A stretch of 64,000 nt of DNA from Pseudohoeflea suaedae (GCF_004354915.1 NZ_SMSI01000001.1:1240001-1304000); one strand, 5' to 3'. Counted from the stretch's first letter, positions 53,618-63,018 are shown. Numbers and translations are program-made. Notes: generated from the letters alone by a model not told the origin.

Positions 53618-54868
53618 TCACTTCTCCAGAAGCGCCACGGCTTCGACGTGCGGGGTCCAGAGGAACTGGTCGATGGGGGTGACCGATTTGAGCTTGTAGC
53701 CGCCGTCGATCAGGATGCGCAGGTCGCGGGCGAGTGTCGCCGGATTGCAGGAGACGGCGGCGATGCGCGGGATCGTGGACTTGGCGATCTCGCGGCATTG
53801 GAACTCGGCGCCCGCGCGGGGCGGGTCGAAGACGAGGCCCTGATAGTTTTTCAGTTCGAACGCCATCAGCGGGCGGCGGGCGAGATCGCGGATCTCCATG
53901 GTCACCGGCTTGAGGCCCTGCATCCTGCGCATGGCGCGGTCGAGCGCGTTCATCGCCGGCGCGAAACCTTCCACCGCATGGGTGATGTGGCTCTCCGCCA
54001 GCCGTACCGAAAACGTGCCGCATCCCGCATAGAGATCGACCACGCGCTTGGCCTTCTTCATGTGTTTCATGACGAGCGCCGCCATGGCTTCCTCGGCATC
54101 GGCGCTGGCTTGCGTGAAGGCGCCGGGCGGCGGGGTCACGGTCACGCGCCCGAAATCGAGCTGCGGCGGCTGTTTCTCGATCAGCGTTTCGCCGTTGAAG
54201 GAAATGCGCGCCACGCTGGCGGCCTTGCGCGCGGCGGCCACCAGCCGCAGCCGGTCGTTCTCCTTGAGCTGGAACGGCGCCTCGAAGGCGATGTCGAAAC
54301 CCGACTGCGTGTCGAGCACTCCCATCTGCATGGGCTTGGGAGCGACGGCGGCCTGCGCCGCCAGTGCCTTGAAGAGCGGCAGTGCCGAAACGATGCGCGG
54401 CGTGGCGATGGCGCAGGTCTCGATGTTCACGATCTCATGCGTGCCGGCGCGGTTGAAGCCGAGAACGGCGCCGTCGCCCGCCCGCCTGGCGGCGAAGACC
54501 ACGCGGCGGCGGTCGCCGGGTTTGGCGGGCACGAGGGGTGCGACGTCGATCTCGATGCCGCGTGACTTCAGGGCCGCGACCACCAGACCGCGCTTCCATT
54601 CGGCATAGAGGTCCATACCGACATGCTGGACCGAGCAGCCGCCGCAACCGGCGTTGTCGCCGTCCGGGCCGAAATGCGGGCAGGGCGGCAACGCGCGGGT
54701 CTCGCCCGGCGCAAGCAGCGAGATCAGCGTTCCGCGCGTGGCTTCCACTGCCGCGGTGATGCGGTCGCCAGGGGCGGTGAAGGGCACGAAGACGGGCTGG
54801 CCGTCATGGTTCGCAACGCCGTCGCCCTGGCCGCCCAGTTCGTTGATCGTCAGTTCGGTCGCACTCAT
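53618..54868 (-). CDS. TrmA/RumA-family RNA (uracil-C5)-methyltransferase
   Basis: A 416-residue class I SAM methyltransferase with an N-terminal TRAM-like part, an iron-sulfur-type cysteine motif (Cys63, Cys75, Cys78 in CPHFG...GCGGC), DLYAGCGTFSVRLAE for SAM binding, DPPRAG, and VSCNPATLARDL with the catalytic cysteine. Members methylate a uridine of 23S rRNA (RlmD/RlmC-like) or of tRNA; the position cannot be assigned here. The start overlaps the TlyA stop by four bases (ATGA), so the two rRNA-modification genes are coupled. Confidence 0.9.
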   Translation of the reverse strand: MSATELTINELGGQGDGVANHDGQPVFVPFTAPGDRITAAVEATRGTLISLLAPGETRALPPCPHFGPDGDNAGCGGCSVQHVGMDLYAEWKRGLVVAALKSRGIEIDVAPLVPAKPGDRRRVVFAARRAGDGAVLGFNRAGTHEIVNIETCAIATPRIVSALPLFKALAAQAAVAPKPMQMGVLDTQSGFDIAFEAPFQLKENDRLRLVAAARKAASVARISFNGETLIEKQPPQLDFGRVTVTPPPGAFTQASADAEEAMAALVMKHMKKAKRVVDLYAGCGTFSVRLAESHITHAVEGFAPAMNALDRAMRRMQGLKPVTMEIRDLARRPLMAFELKNYQGLVFDPPRAGAEFQCREIAKSTIPRIAAVSCNPATLARDLRILIDGGYKLKSVTPIDQFLWTPHVEAVALLEK

Positions 54869-55626
54869 GCCTTCACTCCGCCGAGCAGAAATTCCTGATT
54901 GCCGTCGCCGCCCTCGATGGGAGAGGGCACGAGGCCTGTCATATGCCAGCCGGGCTGGTTGCCGAGCCAGACGGAAAGATCGTCGGCGATGCCGGGGCCG
55001 CGTGCCGCATCCTTGAGAAGCCCGCCCTTGCCGATCGCTTCGCGGCCCGCCTCGAATTGCGGCTTGACCAGGAGAACCGCGAAGGCCCCGGGTCGGGCGA
55101 GGTCCAGCGCCGGCGGCAGGGCGAGCTTGAGCGAGATGAAGCTGACATCGGAGACGACGGCCTCAATGACCCGCTCGCCAATATCGGCGGCCGCGAGATC
55201 CCGGGCATTCAGCCCCTCGCGATTGCTTACGCGCGTATCCGACGCAATGCGCGCATCCATCTGGTCATGGCCGACATCGATGGCCGTGACATGCCGCGCT
55301 CCGCGATCGAGCAGCACCTGCGTGAAACCTCCGGTCGATGCGCCGACATCGAGGCAGTCGCGCTCCGCCGGATCGAAACCGAAAGCGTCGAGCCCGGCGA
55401 TCAGCTTCAGCGCCGCGCGCGACACATAGGCTTTCGCCGGATCGGAGATCGTGATGGCTGCGTCGTGAGCAACAGGCGCGCCGGGCTTGCTGACGACGCG
55501 TCCGTCGACGCTCACCGCCCCGCGGGCGATCGCGTCACGGGCGCGCGATCGCGTGTCGTAATGCCCGTGCTCGACCAGATGCTGGTCGAGCCGCAGGCGG
55601 GGTTTGGGGGCGGTCGTCGTCATCAT
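54865..55626 (-). CDS. TlyA-family rRNA (cytidine-2'-O)-methyltransferase
   Basis: A 253-residue protein with an N-terminal S4 RNA-binding domain (RLDQHLVEHGHYDTRSRARDAIARGAVSVDG) followed by an FtsJ-like methyltransferase (LDVGASTGGFTQVLLDRGA; LLVKPQFEAGRE with the catalytic Lys). TlyA modifies cytidines in 16S and/or 23S rRNA and is linked to capreomycin susceptibility in other bacteria; the old name is hemolysin A. In many Rhizobiales it directly follows dxs, but here seven other features (about 1.8 kb) come between. Confidence 0.93.
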   Translation of the reverse strand: MMTTTAPKPRLRLDQHLVEHGHYDTRSRARDAIARGAVSVDGRVVSKPGAPVAHDAAITISDPAKAYVSRAALKLIAGLDAFGFDPAERDCLDVGASTGGFTQVLLDRGARHVTAIDVGHDQMDARIASDTRVSNREGLNARDLAAADIGERVIEAVVSDVSFISLKLALPPALDLARPGAFAVLLVKPQFEAGREAIGKGGLLKDAARGPGIADDLSVWLGNQPGWHMTGLVPSPIEGGDGNQEFLLGGVKA

Positions 55627-55687
55627 GCCCCCTCATGGCGGTTTCGGGGAGAACCCGCAAGGGGCGAGAGGGGCCGGCCGGCGCCGG

Positions 55688-56104
55688 TCAGGCGTTCGGG
55701 CTGGTCTCGAAAGCCGTCAGCGCGGGGCTCATCTCGTCCCAGGCGAATGCGCTGCGGGCATAGGTGATCACCGTCGGCACGAAGACCGAGGGATCGTCGA
55801 GGCTCGCCGCATGGACCGTGAAGATGCCCGGCATCCTCTCGAAGGTCAGATAGACCGGGGTTCCGCAGGCGGGGCAGAAGGCGTGATGCTTGTCGAAGCC
55901 GCTATCGGCGCGGACGGTCCATGTCCGCGCCTCGCCGGTCACCTTTACGGCGTCCCTGTCGGGAAAGGTGAGGTAGGAGCCGTGGCCGGTGCCGCTGCGC
56001 CTGGCGCAGTCGGTGCACTGGCAGTGGTTGGAAAAGACCGATTCTGCTCCGGTTTCGTAGCGAAGGGCGCCACAGGCGCAGCCGCCGGAATAGTGCGTGC
56101 TCAT
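55688..56104 (-). CDS. GFA (glutathione-dependent formaldehyde-activating) family protein
   Basis: A 138-residue zinc-binding protein of the GFA/CENP-V fold. Paired cysteines appear in GCACGALRY, HCQCTDCARRSG and FCPACGTPVY; a single GSYLTF and a C-terminal W-D-E-M-S-P segment are also typical. Family members include glutathione-dependent formaldehyde-activating enzyme, but most are unassigned. It follows the SRPBCC gene by 19 bases on the same strand and is likely part of the ArsR-regulated unit. Confidence 0.88.
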   Translation of the reverse strand: MSTHYSGGCACGALRYETGAESVFSNHCQCTDCARRSGTGHGSYLTFPDRDAVKVTGEARTWTVRADSGFDKHHAFCPACGTPVYLTFERMPGIFTVHAASLDDPSVFVPTVITYARSAFAWDEMSPALTAFETSPNA

Positions 56105-56123
56105 GGATTTTCTCCCGCGCCTG

Positions 56124-56588
56124 TCACGCGGCTTTGGGCTTGGCAAAGATGTCGAGCGCCCGGCCGGTTTCGAGATAGGACTTCATGCTGGACAGAACGA
56201 TCGGCCAGCCCTTGCTGACGCCCATATGCATGCCGGAACCGGCGACCAGATCGTCATGGGTCACGGTCAGCCGCACCATGTCGTCATAATCCTCGATTTC
56301 GAAGCTGACCTTGGAATAGGCCTGCGGATCGTCCTTCTGCGAATTGTTCGCCCAGGAGACCACGAGACGATGGGGCGGGGCGATCTCGACGACCTTTCCG
56401 ACCAGATTGACGGTGTGCTCGTCATTATCCCGCACATGGGCCCAGTCGGAGCCGACCTGCCAGTCGGACACGTTCTCATGGCCCCAATATTGCCTGGAAA
56501 TTTCGGGCCGCGTGATGGCGGCGAAGACCTTCTCGGCGGTCGAGGCGATATAGGTGACGTAGACGAGTGTCGTTCTTTCACTGCTCAT
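56124..56588 (-). CDS. SRPBCC (AHSA1-like) family protein
   Basis: A 154-residue START-like domain protein. It begins VYVTYIASTAEKVFAAITRPEISRQYWG, the AHSA1-type opening, and continues with YSKVSFEIEDYDDMVRLTVTHDDL and WPIVLSSMKSYLETG. It has no known catalytic motif and probably binds a hydrophobic ligand. Translation starts at the second of two close ATGs, since GGGAGA is well spaced only for it. The reading frame overlaps the ArsR gene stop, as usual for ArsR-SRPBCC pairs. Confidence 0.9.
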   Translation of the reverse strand: MSSERTTLVYVTYIASTAEKVFAAITRPEISRQYWGHENVSDWQVGSDWAHVRDNDEHTVNLVGKVVEIAPPHRLVVSWANNSQKDDPQAYSKVSFEIEDYDDMVRLTVTHDDLVAGSGMHMGVSKGWPIVLSSMKSYLETGRALDIFAKPKAA

Positions 56589-56590
56589 GC

Positions 56591-56917
56591 TCATTCTCCC
56601 TCGAGCTCGGTTTTGAGTTGGTGCAGCAGGCTCAGCCGCTGAACCTCGAACTTCCTCACCCAGCGCTCGTAGACTTCGTGCAGCGGCACGGGGTTGATGA
56701 AGTGCAGTTTCTCGCGGCCGCGCTTGGTGGTGCTCACCAGATTGGCCGCCTCCAGTATGCCGAGATGCTGCGTGGCCGACTGCCGCGCCATGGCGAGGTG
56801 CTCGCACAATTCGTTGAGCGTCTGGCCGTTCCGCTCGCACAGCAGATCGAGCAGCTTGCGCCGTGTGGGATCACCCAGGGCCTTGAAGACCCGGTCGGTA
56901 TTGGTCGTGTCCTTCAT
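56591..56917 (-). CDS. ArsR-family transcriptional regulator
   Basis: A 108-residue winged-helix repressor: VFKALGDPTRRKLLDLLCERNGQTLNELCEHLAMARQSATQHLGILEAANLVSTTKRGREKLHFIN. It has no ELCVCDL-type metal cysteine box, so a small-molecule or partner signal is more likely than a metal. Such ArsR genes are typically coupled to SRPBCC genes, which they control. A 20-bp inverted repeat lies 15 bases upstream of its start. Confidence 0.92.
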   Translation of the reverse strand: MKDTTNTDRVFKALGDPTRRKLLDLLCERNGQTLNELCEHLAMARQSATQHLGILEAANLVSTTKRGREKLHFINPVPLHEVYERWVRKFEVQRLSLLHQLKTELEGE

Positions 56918-56932
56918 CTCGGCGGGAAGAAT

Positions 56933-56952
56933 ATGCAGGTAAATGCCTGCAT
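56933..56952. promoter_or_regulatory. candidate ArsR operator (7-6-7 inverted repeat)
   Basis: ATGCAGG-TAAATG-CCTGCAT is a perfect 7-bp inverted repeat with a 6-base spacer, 15 bases upstream of the ArsR start. The position fits repression of the arsR-SRPBCC-GFA unit by its own first product. An AT-rich region follows (to about 57050). Confidence 0.5.
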
Positions 56953-57051
56953 GTAAAGCGGCAAATATGAATCAGTTTCTCAAGCATCGGAATCAAATGC
57001 TCCGCTGCCTGGTCTAAACCTTTGAAAATTAATGGATCTGAGAGGCTTCGC

Positions 57052-57321
57052 TCAGCCGGAAATCGGGCTGCCGGCCGGGGGCGTGAAGTTCAGCCAGACC
57101 CACGGCACGGTCGTGGTCGCCGGGATTTCAGGATCGAATTGCCCCCCGGCATTGAGGCCGAGCGGTCCGCGCATCGGCCCGAGTTTCGTCTGCACGCGCG
57201 CAATGGCCGCTTCCTCGATCATGCGGTCATAGGCGGGCCGCTCCTGCGCCGACACCCCCAGCGTCGATGACGAAACAAAGAGCGCCGCGGCACACACTGC
57301 AGCTGTATTCCCCCGTGCCAT
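57052..57321 (-). CDS. small secreted protein, unknown function
   Basis: An 89-residue open frame with a likely signal peptide (TAAVCAAALFVSSSTLGVSA-QE) followed by a short polar domain without recognised motifs (RPAYDRMIEEAAIARVQTKLGPM...). GGGGAA lies about eight bases upstream of the ATG. It is a plausible small gene between the ArsR gene and dxs, but its length and isolation leave doubt. Confidence 0.5.
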   Translation of the reverse strand: MARGNTAAVCAAALFVSSSTLGVSAQERPAYDRMIEEAAIARVQTKLGPMRGPLGLNAGGQFDPEIPATTTVPWVWLNFTPPAGSPISG

Positions 57322-57499
57322 TATTCAGTTCCCCAACTTCTACAAACCGGCCCAAGCCGTGAGGAAACTTAGAGGAAAAGCCTTTCGGAAGGCTCAGGAA
57401 GCATGGTCAAGGAAATGCCAAGCGACATGGTTGCTCGGCAGTTATCATGGGCGAAATTTCGCGGCCGATGTTAACGAATTGATGAAGGAATGTGGCGGC

Positions 57500-59416
57500 T
57501 CAGGCGTGCTTGGCTGCCTCTGCGGAGACGCCGAGCGTGGTGAAGACGGCCTTGACGATACCCGCCCGGTCAAGCCCGGCCCTGGCATACATCACCTCGG
57601 GTTTGGCCTGGTCCATGAAGATGTCGGGCATCGCCATCGGACGGACCTTCAGGCCGCCGTCGAGCAGACCCTCATGGGCGAGGAAGTTGAGCACGTGGCT
57701 GCCGAAGCCGCCCACCGAGCCTTCCTCGATGGTGATCAGGACCTCGTGGTTCGTCGCCAGCTGCCGGATCAGGTCGGTGTCGAGCGGCTTGGCGAAACGC
57801 GCATCCGCAACCGTGGTGGAAAGGCCTGCGGCGTCAAGATCCTCGGCTGCCAGAAGACAGTCGGCCAGACGCGTGCCGAAGGAGAGAAGGGCGACCTTGG
57901 AGCCTTCCTTCATCACCCGGCCCTTGCCGATCTCCAGCAGTTGGCCGCGCTGCGGCATCTCCACGCCGACGCCTTCGCCGCGCGGATAGCGGAAGGAGAT
58001 CGGGCCGCTATCATGGGCCGCGGCGGTGCGGACCATATGTTTGAGCTCCGCCTCGTCGGCGGCCGCCATCACCACGAAGTTGGGCAGGCAGGCGAGATAG
58101 GCGACATCGAAGGAGCCGGCATGGGTCGAGCCGTCGGCGCCGACGAAACCGGCGCGGTCGATCGGAAAGCGGACCGGCAGGTTCTGGATCGCCACATCGT
58201 GGACGACCTGGTCGTAGCCGCGCTGCAGGAACGTGGAATAGATGGTCGCGAAGGGCTTGAGGCCCTCGGTCGCCATGCCTGCCGCAAACGTCACGGCGTG
58301 CTGCTCGGCAATGCCGACATCATAGACGCGGCTCGGGTACACGTCGCCGAACTTGTCGAGCCCGGTGCCCGACGGCATGGCGGCGGTTACCGCCACGATC
58401 TTGTCGTCGTGATTGGCTTCCTCGATCAGAGCCTCTGCGAAGACATTGGTGTAGCTCGGCGCGTTGGGCTTGGCCTTGGCCTGCGCGCCGGTGACGACGT
58501 CGAATTTGGACACGCCGTGATACTTGTCGGCGGCCTTCTCGGCAGGCGCGTAGCCCTTGCCCTTCTGCGTCATCACATGAATGAGCACCGGCCCGTCGCC
58601 ATTGTCGCGCACATTGCGCAGGACCGGCAGCAGGTGCTCGAAATTGTGACCGTCGATCGGCCCGATATGGTAGAAGCCGAGTTCCTCGAACATGGTGCCG
58701 CCGGTCACGTAGCCGCGGGCGTGCTCGACGGCGCGGGTGATGGCGCGGTCGACATGCTTGCCGAGATAGGCGGTCAGTTTCTTGCCGGTCTCGCGGATGC
58801 CCATATAGGTGCGCCCCGAGGCCATGCGGGCGAGATAGCCGCTCATCGCGCCGGTCGGCTGGGCGATCGACATGTCGTTGTCGTTGAGAATGACGATCAG
58901 CCGCGCATCGAGCGCGCCGGCATTGTTGAGTGCCTCGAACGCCATTCCGGCCGACATCGCACCGTCGCCGATCACCGAAATGACGTTGCGGCGGATATTC
59001 TGCGCCTCGCTCGCCACCGCCATGCCGAGGCCGGCGGAGATCGAGGTCGAAGAGTGGGCCGCGCCGAAGGGATCGTATTCGCTTTCGGACCGCTTGGTGA
59101 AACCGGACAGCCCGTCTTCCTGGCGCAAGGTGCGGATACGGTCGCGGCGGCCGGTGAGGATCTTGTGCGGATAGCACTGGTGGCCGACATCGAAGATCAG
59201 CCGGTCGTGCGGGGTATCGAAAACCTTGTGAATGGCGATCGTGAGCTCGACCACGCCGAGGCCCGCGCCCAGGTGCCCGCCCGTGCGCGAAACGGCGTCG
59301 ATCATCTCGGCGCGCAGTTCGGCGGCGAGCTGCGGCATCTGTTCGTCATCGATGGCTTTCAAATCGGACGGAACATGAACCGTATCGAGAAGCGGCGTAT
59401 GGGGATAATTGCTCAC
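57500..59416 (-). CDS. dxs: 1-deoxy-D-xylulose-5-phosphate synthase
   Basis: The 638-residue TPP-dependent enzyme condenses pyruvate and glyceraldehyde 3-phosphate in the first step of the MEP pathway. Motifs include [41 protein letters not shown] with NDNDMSI for TPP-Mg, [33 protein letters not shown], and [15 protein letters not shown]. The start is a GTG at 59416 (AAAGGTG eight bases upstream), giving [13 protein letters not shown], as in related proteins; the frame runs on upstream only as shadow. It is divergent from the GST gene. Confidence 0.97.
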   Translation of the reverse strand: MSNYPHTPLLDTVHVPSDLKAIDDEQMPQLAAELRAEMIDAVSRTGGHLGAGLGVVELTIAIHKVFDTPHDRLIFDVGHQCYPHKILTGRRDRIRTLRQEDGLSGFTKRSESEYDPFGAAHSSTSISAGLGMAVASEAQNIRRNVISVIGDGAMSAGMAFEALNNAGALDARLIVILNDNDMSIAQPTGAMSGYLARMASGRTYMGIRETGKKLTAYLGKHVDRAITRAVEHARGYVTGGTMFEELGFYHIGPIDGHNFEHLLPVLRNVRDNGDGPVLIHVMTQKGKGYAPAEKAADKYHGVSKFDVVTGAQAKAKPNAPSYTNVFAEALIEEANHDDKIVAVTAAMPSGTGLDKFGDVYPSRVYDVGIAEQHAVTFAAGMATEGLKPFATIYSTFLQRGYDQVVHDVAIQNLPVRFPIDRAGFVGADGSTHAGSFDVAYLACLPNFVVMAAADEAELKHMVRTAAAHDSGPISFRYPRGEGVGVEMPQRGQLLEIGKGRVMKEGSKVALLSFGTRLADCLLAAEDLDAAGLSTTVADARFAKPLDTDLIRQLATNHEVLITIEEGSVGGFGSHVLNFLAHEGLLDGGLKVRPMAMPDIFMDQAKPEVMYARAGLDRAGIVKAVFTTLGVSAEAAKHA

Positions 59417-59617
59417 GCGATGGCACCTTTCATGTCGTTCCGGGTATCGCGGAACGGGCATCCTGTAAAGGATGTGTCCCCTGAAAGGTGGGTCTAACTC
59501 GGCCTGCGGCAAGAGGCCCGACGGTCCCGCTCGCAGGCTCCGCCTTCGAGGCGGCGAGATGGACACGACTTTCCGCTCCCGATGCGGTATACGGTCCTTG
59601 TATCGAGGGAGAAGCGG

Positions 59618-60247
59618 TTGGTACGCCTGTTCGGATCGGATTACAGCGTCTATGTCCGCATCGCGCGGCTCTGCCTTGCCGAAAAGAACGTGTCCTACAC
59701 CCTCGTGCCGGTGGACGTTTTCGCAAGTGAGGGTGTCCCGAGGGACTATCTGCAACGCCACCCCTTCGCGCGTATCCCCGCTTTCGAACATGGCAGCTTC
59801 CGCCTTTACGAAACCGGTGCGATCGCGCGCTATGTCGACGAGGCATTCGAGGGGCCGGACCTCCAGCCGCATGATCCCGCGGCGCGGGCTCGTTGCAACC
59901 AGCTGATCAGCATTGCCGACGGTTACGCCTATCGCCACATGGTCTGGGGTGTGTATGTCGAGCGGGTCTCCAAACCCGAAGACGGAGCGGAGACCGACGA
60001 GGCAAAGCTGGCCGCGTCGATCGCGCAATCGCAGATCGTTCTCACGGCGCTGTGCGACGTCATGGAGGAGGGGCCATGGATGCTGGGTGACCAGCTCACC
60101 CTTGCCGACATCTACTGGGCGCCGATGGTGGATTGTTTCCGGCAGGCGCCCGAGGGAGCGAAGCTGATGGCCGCGTTTCCGAAGCTTCAGTCATGGTGGC
60201 AGCGCATGGCCGCCCGTCCATCTGTCATCGGCACCCGGCCGACGTGA
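59618..60247 (+). CDS. Glutathione S-transferase family protein
   Basis: A protein of 209 residues from a TTG start at 59618, or 221 residues from an ATG at 59582. The N-terminal thioredoxin-like domain has [22 protein letters not shown] and [28 protein letters not shown]; the conserved cis-proline is in RIPAF and the ETGAI resembles the ESxAI glutathione motif. The C-terminal helical domain has [19 protein letters not shown] is preferred since GGGAG lies six bases before it. The catalytic residue of the N-terminal domain is not clearly a cysteine. It is divergent from dxs and sits in one of the two insertions in that gene series. Confidence 0.85.
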   Translation: MVRLFGSDYSVYVRIARLCLAEKNVSYTLVPVDVFASEGVPRDYLQRHPFARIPAFEHGSFRLYETGAIARYVDEAFEGPDLQPHDPAARARCNQLISIADGYAYRHMVWGVYVERVSKPEDGAETDEAKLAASIAQSQIVLTALCDVMEEGPWMLGDQLTLADIYWAPMVDCFRQAPEGAKLMAAFPKLQSWWQRMAARPSVIGTRPT

Positions 60248-60329
60248 CGCTCCCGCCGGCGGCGGCGCGATTTTTGGGTCTGAGCGGCGCTGCAACATGC
60301 CAACGCCGCTCAAATCATCCGTCGTCGGC

Positions 60330-60569
60330 TTATTTGTAGCCGTCCGCCTTGTACTTGGCGTGCCACTTCTTGAAGTTTGCCACTCCGCCGGGCCCGAGCT
60401 TCTTTTTCGGACCCGATTTGAACATCGAAATCTTTTCGGAAATGAAGCAGCCGGCATTTTCGCACGTCAGTGCATAGGTCTTACCGTCCTTCTTCAGCGT
60501 TGCCTTGCCGGCCATTGCGGGTGACACGAGCGCAAATGTCAGCGCGACGCCAATAATCAGTTTTTTCAC
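60330..60569 (-). CDS. small exported protein, unknown function
   Basis: The 79-residue product starts with a signal peptide (KKLIIGVALTFALVSPAMA-GK) followed by a 59-residue basic domain with two cysteines (LTCENAGCFISEK). The GTG at 60569 has GGAGGG four bases upstream; an in-frame ATG 23 codons earlier lacks one. It lies between the divergent GST gene and the pirin gene. No family is recognised. Confidence 0.6.
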   Translation of the reverse strand: MKKLIIGVALTFALVSPAMAGKATLKKDGKTYALTCENAGCFISEKISMFKSGPKKKLGPGGVANFKKWHAKYKADGYK

Positions 60570-60683
60570 GAAGTCCCTCCAGCATGTCTGTAAGGATTTC
60601 ATCATTGTCTTGATGTGCAGGTCAGTCAATGATTCCAATGGACCTGCGAAGAATAAAATCTATATTCTATAATTATAATTTAG

Positions 60684-61604
60684 TTATTCTGGCAGCGGAA
60701 CGAAGTCTTCCTCGTCGCCTGGCACGATATCGAAGCGTCCGGTCTTCCATTCTTCTTTTGCCTGCTCGATGCGTTCCTTCGAGGAGGAAACGAAGTTCCA
60801 CCAGGTATGACGCTTCGAGCCCATGGAATCTCCGCCGAATATCATCACGCGGACGCCCTGAGGTCCTGCCTTGAGCGAGATCGCGTCCTCGGGACGGAAA
60901 ATGAGCAGCTGCTCCGGGCCGAAGACATCGCCGGCGATCTCCACGGCGCCTTCGAGGATATAGAGCGCGCGCTCCTCCCACTGCGGATCGAAGGGAAAAC
61001 TGGCGCCCGCTGAAAGATGCAGGTCGGCATAGATCGTTTCGGACAGCATCGGCACCGGCGATTTCAGTCCGCCGAAGCGGCCGATCACCAGATTGAGGTC
61101 GATGCCGTCGCCGGAATAACGCGGGAGTTCCTTGTCGCCGGTGTGCGAGAACGAGGGGGCGTCCTCTTCATGGGCTTCGGGCAGCGCCACCCAGGTCTGC
61201 AGGCCGGAGAGCTCCAGCGGATGCGTGCGGTCCTCTTCCGGCGAGCGCTCGGAATGGACGATGCCGCGCCCCGCCGTCATCAGGTTCACGTCGCCGGGGC
61301 GAATGACCATCTCGCTGCCGAGTGAATCGCGATGGCGGATCTGCCCGTCGAACAGATAGGTCACCGTGGACAGCCCGATATGCGGGTGAGGGGCGACATC
61401 CAGCCCGCTGCCGCTCTCGATGATCGAGGGACCCATCCGGTCGAAGAAGATGAAGGGGCCGACCATCCGGCGCCTGGCCGTCGGCAAGGCACGTCTTACG
61501 GCGAAATTCCCGATCTCGCGCGATGACGGAATGATCAGGTGTTCGATCGCATCGCAGGAGAAGGCGTCCCCGAGCTTGGGATCATCTGCGTTGAAAATGC
61601 TCAT
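60684..61604 (-). CDS. Pirin family protein
   Basis: A 306-residue bicupin protein with the pirin motif HPHIGLSTVTYLFDGQIRHRDSLG, including the metal-binding histidines, and MTAGRGIVHSE with the last. Bacterial pirins include quercetin 2,3-dioxygenases and partners of metabolic enzymes; no substrate is shown here. The C-terminal cupin has LLIFRPEDAISLKAG. It is on the same strand as xseB, with a tandem repeat between them. Confidence 0.9.
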   Translation of the reverse strand: MSIFNADDPKLGDAFSCDAIEHLIIPSSREIGNFAVRRALPTARRRMVGPFIFFDRMGPSIIESGSGLDVAPHPHIGLSTVTYLFDGQIRHRDSLGSEMVIRPGDVNLMTAGRGIVHSERSPEEDRTHPLELSGLQTWVALPEAHEEDAPSFSHTGDKELPRYSGDGIDLNLVIGRFGGLKSPVPMLSETIYADLHLSAGASFPFDPQWEERALYILEGAVEIAGDVFGPEQLLIFRPEDAISLKAGPQGVRVMIFGGDSMGSKRHTWWNFVSSSKERIEQAKEEWKTGRFDIVPGDEEDFVPLPE

Positions 61605-61642
61605 GGGTGCCTCCGTTCAAACGCAGCGATCGCTGACATGTC

Positions 61643-61726
61643 CGCTCAATCCGGCCCACTCAATCGGGCCCGCTCAATCGGGCCCGCTCAATCGGGCCCG
61701 CTCAATCGGGCCCGCTCAATCGGGAT
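61643..61726 (+). repeat. tandem 14-bp repeat, about six copies
   Basis: The unit CGCTCAATCGGGCC is repeated with exact 14-base spacing of the CTCAATC core at 61645, 61659, 61673, 61687, 61701 and 61715. Copies 3-5 are identical, copies 1 and 2 have single changes, and the last runs into the xseB coding end; the xseB stop TGA lies inside it. It could be a variable-number tandem repeat. Confidence 0.85.
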
Positions 61727-61991
61727 CGAGGGGCTCGGTGCCGGTCGGCTTGCCTTCGCGATCCAGGCGGATCTTCTCGATACGTTTTTCTGCGGCGCCG
61801 AGAAGCTTTTCGCAATGGGCTTTCAGCGCTTCCCCGCGTTCGTAGATCTCGATCGACTTGTCGAGCGGCACGTCGCCGCGTTCGAGATGGTCGACGATCC
61901 GTTCGAGTTCGGCGACCGCGGTCTCGAAGCTCATGTTCGAGATGTCCGGAGCCGCATTTTCGCTGGCGGTGGCATTGGTGGCGTCGGACAT
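61716..61991 (-). CDS. xseB: Exodeoxyribonuclease VII small subunit
   Basis: A 91-residue protein with the XseB core: [54 protein letters not shown]. It joins XseA to degrade single-stranded DNA. The stop codon lies inside the last copy of the 14-bp tandem repeat. It is two bases downstream of the deacetylase-like gene's stop, so the two are co-transcribed. Confidence 0.95.
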   Translation of the reverse strand: MSDATNATASENAAPDISNMSFETAVAELERIVDHLERGDVPLDKSIEIYERGEALKAHCEKLLGAAEKRIEKIRLDREGKPTGTEPLDPD

Positions 61992-61993
61992 TC

Positions 61994-62920
61994 CTATCCT
62001 CTCATCAGGCGCAGTACATGCGAACCCGCCGATTCGGCGAGCCCGAGCAGATCATATCCGCCTTCGAGAAGGCTGACGACCCGGTTGCCGTTATAGCGCG
62101 AGGCGATGTCCATGATCTTGCCGGTCGCCCAGTCGAAATCATCTGCGACCAGGTTGATCTCGGCGAGCGGATCGCGGTGGTGGGCATCGAAACCGGCGGA
62201 GATGATGATGAGATCCGGCCGCATGTTCTCGAGCGCCGGCAGGATGCGGCTCTTGAAGGCATCGCGAAAATGGTCCGAGCCATCATTGGCCGAAAGCGGC
62301 GCATTGAAAATGTTGCCCTGTCCGGTTTCGTTCGGAGCGCCTGTCCCCGGATAGAGCGGCATCTGGTGCGTGGAGCAGTAGACCACCGACCTGTCGTCGT
62401 AGAAGATGTCCTGCGTTCCGTTGCCGTGGTGGACGTCCCAGTCGACGATTGCGACGCGCTCGACGGCATATTTCCTCTGCGCGTGGCGGGCGGCGATGGC
62501 TGCCTGGTTGAACAGGCAGAACCCCATGGCCTTGTCGCGCTCGGCATGGTGCCCCGGCGGGCGCGTGGCGACGAAGGCGTTGTCGGTCACACCGTCCATG
62601 ACGGCATCCACGGCCTCTATGGCTCCCCCGACCGAGATGAGGGCGGCTTCCAGCGAGCGCGGGCTTGCGGTCGTGTCCTCGTCGATCCGCGCAAGCCCTT
62701 CTTCCGGAATCGCCGCTTTCACCCGCTCGAGGTAGCTTTCCGGGTGGCACAGCAGAACGGTCTCTTCAGCGGCCGCGGGCGCTTGCTTGCGCACGAGCGG
62801 ACTGAAGTTTTCGTGTTCGAACACCGCTTCGAGCGCGCGCATGCGGTCGGGCCGCTCCGGATGTCCGGGAGGCGTGAGGTGTTCGAGGCAAATCGGATTG
62901 GAATAGAGAAAGGTGGTCAT
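61994..62920 (-). CDS. Histone deacetylase family protein (AcuC/HdaH-like)
   Basis: A 308-residue zinc-dependent deacylase with [19 protein letters not shown] (the tandem catalytic histidines), [12 protein letters not shown] (zinc ligands Asp and His), and [16 protein letters not shown] (third ligand). Bacterial members act on acetylpolyamines, acetoin-pathway proteins or other small substrates. It heads the series to xseB and dxs. The first residues [25 protein letters not shown] are typical. Confidence 0.92.
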   Translation of the reverse strand: MTTFLYSNPICLEHLTPPGHPERPDRMRALEAVFEHENFSPLVRKQAPAAAEETVLLCHPESYLERVKAAIPEEGLARIDEDTTASPRSLEAALISVGGAIEAVDAVMDGVTDNAFVATRPPGHHAERDKAMGFCLFNQAAIAARHAQRKYAVERVAIVDWDVHHGNGTQDIFYDDRSVVYCSTHQMPLYPGTGAPNETGQGNIFNAPLSANDGSDHFRDAFKSRILPALENMRPDLIIISAGFDAHHRDPLAEINLVADDFDWATGKIMDIASRYNGNRVVSLLEGGYDLLGLAESAGSHVLRLMRG

Positions 62921-63018
62921 GCCGGCTTGTAACAGAAAATTGCGACCGGCGAACAGCTTTTAGCGCGACGGCGCACGGAGGATTCTTGCGGCGGGAGAAC
63001 GAAAGCGGCCGGACCGGG

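Noticed and set aside
53301-53682. Small open frames crossing the palindromic repeats
   Set aside because: They read through the repeat copies in several frames, and the translated text (PGLDPGIH, MDARIKSGHD) is a known artefact of this repeat family.
57359-59497. A 712-codon open frame on the plus strand opposite dxs
   Set aside because: It lies antisense to dxs, has no recognised motif, and arises from the GC-rich codon bias. dxs has full-length conserved motifs.
61539-62096. Plus-strand frames with repeated [14 protein letters not shown]-like text
   Set aside because: They come from the tandem 14-bp repeat and the antisense of xseB; a 14-base unit cannot keep one frame as an in-frame repeat, so the periodic peptide is incidental.
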